NCBI GenBank assembly: GCA_036584525.1 | Contig: JAZHDG010000006.1 | Location: 1 to 8,680, forward strand | Length of the DNA: 8,680 nt | Direction of reading: 5' to 3' | Source of the DNA: UBA6181 sp016934015 | GTDB lineage: Bacteria > Bacillota_I > Bacilli_A > Acholeplasmatales > Acholeplasmataceae | Shown here: positions 6,511 to 8,680 of the stretch, piece after piece | Position numbering within the stretch: the first letter of the stretch is position 1 | How the letters are laid out: each line of letters begins with the position of its first letter | Position numbers and translations under genes: made by a program | The notes under the pieces: generated by a model | Databases searched by the model: none | The model's input: only the letters and a program-made list of their open reading frames with translations | What the model was told of the DNA's origin: nothing

Positions 6511-7486
6511 CAAGATTACCTACTTTCTTCATGACCCACTTTAAAGCAACATTGGTAACGAGAATAACAACCATTAAAGCCAGACCCACTGAAAAACGAA
6601 TGTCATAGTCAATACCAGATGTTTCTTTAATTCCAAGCAACATTCGCGATGTCAAAGTAGAAGTGGTGGCTAACAAGTTGAAGGTGACACCACTAAAAGA
6701 ATTCCCTGATACCATTGAAACAGCAGTCGCTTCTCCAAGTGCACGACCAACGCCTAAAATAATACCTGCAAAAATTCCACTTTTTGCACTCGTTAATACA
6801 ACTTTAAAATATGTTTGCATTTTTGTTGCAGAAAGTGCAAGCGATCCTTCAATGATATCTTTTGGGACAGCGCGAATCGATGTTTCAGCCACAGCTGTAA
6901 TTGTTGGTAATGTCATCATAAATAAGACAATGATTGTTGAAAGTAGAGATAATCCGGCGGCTGTTTGCACACCAAATAAACCACCAATCCATGAAACAAA
7001 TTTTGTAATGACACCTAAACCAATGACACCATAAATAATGGATGGAATTGAAGCTAATAATTCAACAACCGTTCTTAAAAAATTTGCTATACGCTTTGGT
7101 GCCACTTTGGCAATTAAAAGTGCTGTCAACACCGCAACTGGAATAGTAAGTACAAGCGATAGTATGACTGCAATAATCGTGTTAACGATTGCAAATCCAA
7201 TCGCATATGCACTTGAAGCACCAACTGGTCCATTTAGCCATTGCATCCCTGTAATAAACTTAAATACATTCGTAGGTTCTAAGGTTACAACACCAGTTGC
7301 ATTATTAAATCCTTCGTAAGATTGGATAAATGGATTGATACCTTTCAAAGATATAATGATGATGATCATAATAACAAACGATGCAGAAAGAAGACTTGCA
7401 CTTTGGAAAATAAGTTTAAATATTAAATCACGTCTGTTTTTTTGACGCATTTTTTTTGGTGTAATGTAAGATTGAACGTTTTGCAT
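6500..7486 (-). CDS. pstC: Phosphate ABC transporter permease PstC
   Basis: 328 residues, normal for PstC. Predicted membrane helices are at about 24-48, 95-125, 143-168, 178-200, 236-258 and 296-316. The loop between helices 1 and 2 (about 49-94) is extracytoplasmic. The coupling loop AETSIRAVPKDIIEGSLALSATKMQT (about 200-225) contacts PstB, and GVGRALGEATAV (245-256) is typical of PstC. Together with PstA it forms the phosphate channel. The ATG at 7486 has GAGGTG directly upstream. It lies 72 bp after pstS with a stem-loop in between, and overlaps pstA by 11 bp. Confidence 0.97.
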   Translation of the reverse strand: MQNVQSYITPKKMRQKNRRDLIFKLIFQSASLLSASFVIMIIIIISLKGINPFIQSYEGFNNATGVVTLEPTNVFKFITGMQWLNGPVGASSAYAIGFAIVNTIIAVILSLVLTIPVAVLTALLIAKVAPKRIANFLRTVVELLASIPSIIYGVIGLGVITKFVSWIGGLFGVQTAAGLSLLSTIIVLFMMTLPTITAVAETSIRAVPKDIIEGSLALSATKMQTYFKVVLTSAKSGIFAGIILGVGRALGEATAVSMVSGNSFSGVTFNLLATTSTLTSRMLLGIKETSGIDYDIRFSVGLALMVVILVTNVALKWVMKKVGNLDEA

Positions 7487-7508
7487 AATTCACCTCGAGT
7501 TTTAAAGC

Positions 7509-7537
7509 AAAACACCAATCACGTAGATTGGCGTTTT
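7509..7537 (-). promoter_or_regulatory. Stem-loop between pstS and pstC (attenuator or RNA-processing/stability element)
   Basis: In the minus-strand RNA, AAAACGCCAATC pairs with GATTGGUGUUUU over 12 bp (one G-U pair) around a five-base loop, followed by a short weak T-rich end (TTTTGCTTT). Between a binding-protein gene and its permease genes such hairpins commonly act as leaky terminators or protect the upstream message, giving more PstS than PstCAB. The exact mode is inference. Confidence 0.65.
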
Positions 7538-7558
7538 ATCTCATTTTAATTTTTAAAA

Positions 7559-8680
7559 TTAAGATAATACATTCCAAGTTTCAATGTCACCTGCATAAAT
7601 TTTTCTAAGTGTAGATGCAGTAATATTTTCATATGGATTGTCTAAATTAACGATTGCTACAATCGCATCAATAGCAACAACACCTTTAACTTCTGCTGGT
7701 TCTGAATCGTTGAATTCGCGTGAAGCAAAACCAATCATAATTGATAATGCATCATCGACAGCTGCGTTCGCGCCATTTAAGCCTTTGTACGCATTTGATG
7801 ATCCTGTATGGTTATGTTCTGGTGTGAAGTTTCCACATTTAGGAGCAAAGTCGGCTGATAATGCTTTTGCAATTTTTTCAACAGAATCAGATCCACCAAA
7901 TTTAACAGTAAGTGCACTGTTATCTTCGGAACAAATCGGATGATCCGCTTTTAATGTATCCCAAGCAACACCAGTTGTAACATCTACGATACCTCCGGCA
8001 GCTTTAATCGTTGTTAACCCTTCAGTTGAACCCATATATGCAACGAATGCATTTGAAATCGCTTCGTATTCATCGGCTAAATCACCATATACTGAGTAGT
8101 CATCACGCAACATATAATTGAATTTACGTGCGAGTTTATAATCTAATGATAATACATTAGCTTCTGTTGGTTCTACAGTATCAAAGTTTAATGCTTTAAA
8201 TAATGAAGTATCTACAGTTGAAAGTGATACATAACCAATAGCATTAACATCATCTTGAACAGCAGCAATAATTTCTGAGTTACCCGCAATGACAAAGCCA
8301 TCAACTAACAATGAATCATCTGATGCAGCATCTTCATAACCAATTTTTTCCATAAATCCAGCGCGTGTACCACTAGATGTGTCACGTGTGTAAACTTTAA
8401 TATCTCCATCAAATTCTTGACGTTCAACATAAGTTTCCCAAGTTGTTATTCCGCCAGAATAAATTTGTTTCAAATCATAAGCACTGACGTTGTTGACTGG
8501 ATTGTCTAAATTAACGATTGCTACAATCGCATCAATAGCAACAACACCTTTAACTTCTGCTGGTTCTGAATCGTTGAATTCGCGTGAAGCAAAACCAATC
8601 ATAATTGATAATGCATCATCGACAGCTGCGTTCGCGCCATTTAAGCCTTTGTACGCATTTGATGATCCTGTATGGTTATG
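7559..8680 (-). CDS. pstS: Phosphate-binding protein PstS with internal tandem duplication (partial, N-terminus beyond right edge)
   Basis: 373 residues are visible and the frame stays open to the right edge, so signal peptide and first strands are missing. In the visible numbering, the first unit carries the HTGSSNAYKGL loop (3-13), IGFASREFNDSE (28-39), AIDAIVAIVN and IYSGGITTWE, then the phosphate-binding TRDTSSGTR (98-106) and the rest of a complete binding fold to about 230. A second unit then starts again with LTVKFGGSDSVEKIAKAL (257-274), repeats the same loops, and ends at IYAGDIETWNVLS. The second unit therefore has only its first lobe and lacks an SGTR site. Residues 1-61 and 289-349 are identical. 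PstS captures phosphate outside the membrane and delivers it to PstC/PstA. It is the first gene of the operon that can be seen; the promoter is outside the window. Confidence 0.93.
   Translation of the reverse strand, partial: HNHTGSSNAYKGLNGANAAVDDALSIMIGFASREFNDSEPAEVKGVVAIDAIVAIVNLDNPVNNVSAYDLKQIYSGGITTWETYVERQEFDGDIKVYTRDTSSGTRAGFMEKIGYEDAASDDSLLVDGFVIAGNSEIIAAVQDDVNAIGYVSLSTVDTSLFKALNFDTVEPTEANVLSLDYKLARKFNYMLRDDYSVYGDLADEYEAISNAFVAYMGSTEGLTTIKAAGGIVDVTTGVAWDTLKADHPICSEDNSALTVKFGGSDSVEKIAKALSADFAPKCGNFTPEHNHTGSSNAYKGLNGANAAVDDALSIMIGFASREFNDSEPAEVKGVVAIDAIVAIVNLDNPYENITASTLRKIYAGDIETWNVLS
7634..7816. repeat. Left copy of a perfect 183-bp direct repeat within pstS
   Basis: Identical base for base to 8498-8680, offset 864 bp (288 codons). 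It encodes the first-lobe core of the second PstS unit. Identity stops sharply at 7633, after which both copies continue with related but diverged sequence (YENITASTLRKIYAG against VNNVSAYDLKQIYSG). Confidence 0.95.
8498..8680. repeat. Right copy of the 183-bp direct repeat within pstS (runs to window edge)
   Basis: Same 183 bases as 7634-7816, in the same orientation and reading frame. The copy reaches the window edge, so its full length is unknown. Confidence 0.95.

Noticed and set aside
6511..6513. TTG start for pstA
   Set aside because: The adjacent ATG (6510) is in the same frame, better spaced from the AGG and a stronger initiator.
5372..7943. Long plus-strand open frames opposite pstA, pstC and pstS
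   Set aside because: They are antisense to well-conserved transporter genes, encode low-complexity Ala/Thr/Ser/Ile-rich peptides with no recognisable motifs, and lack ribosome binding sites.
7559..8602. PstS starting at the ATG at 8602
   Set aside because: The frame is open to the right edge and encodes conserved PstS sequence upstream of this Met, identical to residues in the second unit, so the Met is internal.

Overview
The window is AT-rich (roughly one third G+C by eye) and every gene in it reads on the minus strand. Genes have strong AAGGAG-type ribosome binding sites, and TGG is the visible tryptophan codon while TGA ends two genes, so the standard bacterial code applies. Low G+C, a lipoprotein with InlB-type, collagen-like and BspA-like modules, and the gene families present suggest a low-GC Bacillota or a Mollicute relative that keeps the standard code (Acholeplasma/Izemoplasma/Haloplasma-like). 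The genus is inference.

Right half (about 4342-8680): a phosphate-specific ABC transporter operon in the order pstS-pstC-pstA-pstB. pstS enters from the right edge and is incomplete. PstS binds phosphate outside the membrane, PstC and PstA form the channel, and PstB supplies ATP hydrolysis. A stem-loop lies between pstS and pstC, and a terminator lies about 140 bp after pstB. No phoU follows. Two parts are unusual. PstS contains a tandem duplication with a 183-bp perfect DNA repeat and a second binding domain that stops after its first lobe. PstA is about 120 residues longer than usual because of an extracytoplasmic insertion that resembles a PDZ domain.

Middle (3400-4218): a stand-alone aldo/keto reductase with its own extended -10 promoter.

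Left-middle (about 918-3344): an apparent operon of an exported helical protein of unknown function, a short LytTR DNA-binding regulator without receiver domain, and a DUF3021-like four-helix membrane protein translationally coupled to it. This is the layout of LytTR regulatory systems such as HdrRM and BrsRM, in which the membrane protein restrains the regulator. Upstream of the operon promoter are a 15-bp palindrome and two 9-bp direct repeats 21 bp apart, which may be the regulator's own site. Downstream is a decayed CPBP (Abi) family membrane protease/immunity gene with a 1-nt frameshift and an in-frame TGA, closed by a terminator.

Left edge (1-656): the N-terminal part of a surface lipoprotein with InlB-type, collagen-like and BspA-like modules, with its own promoter.
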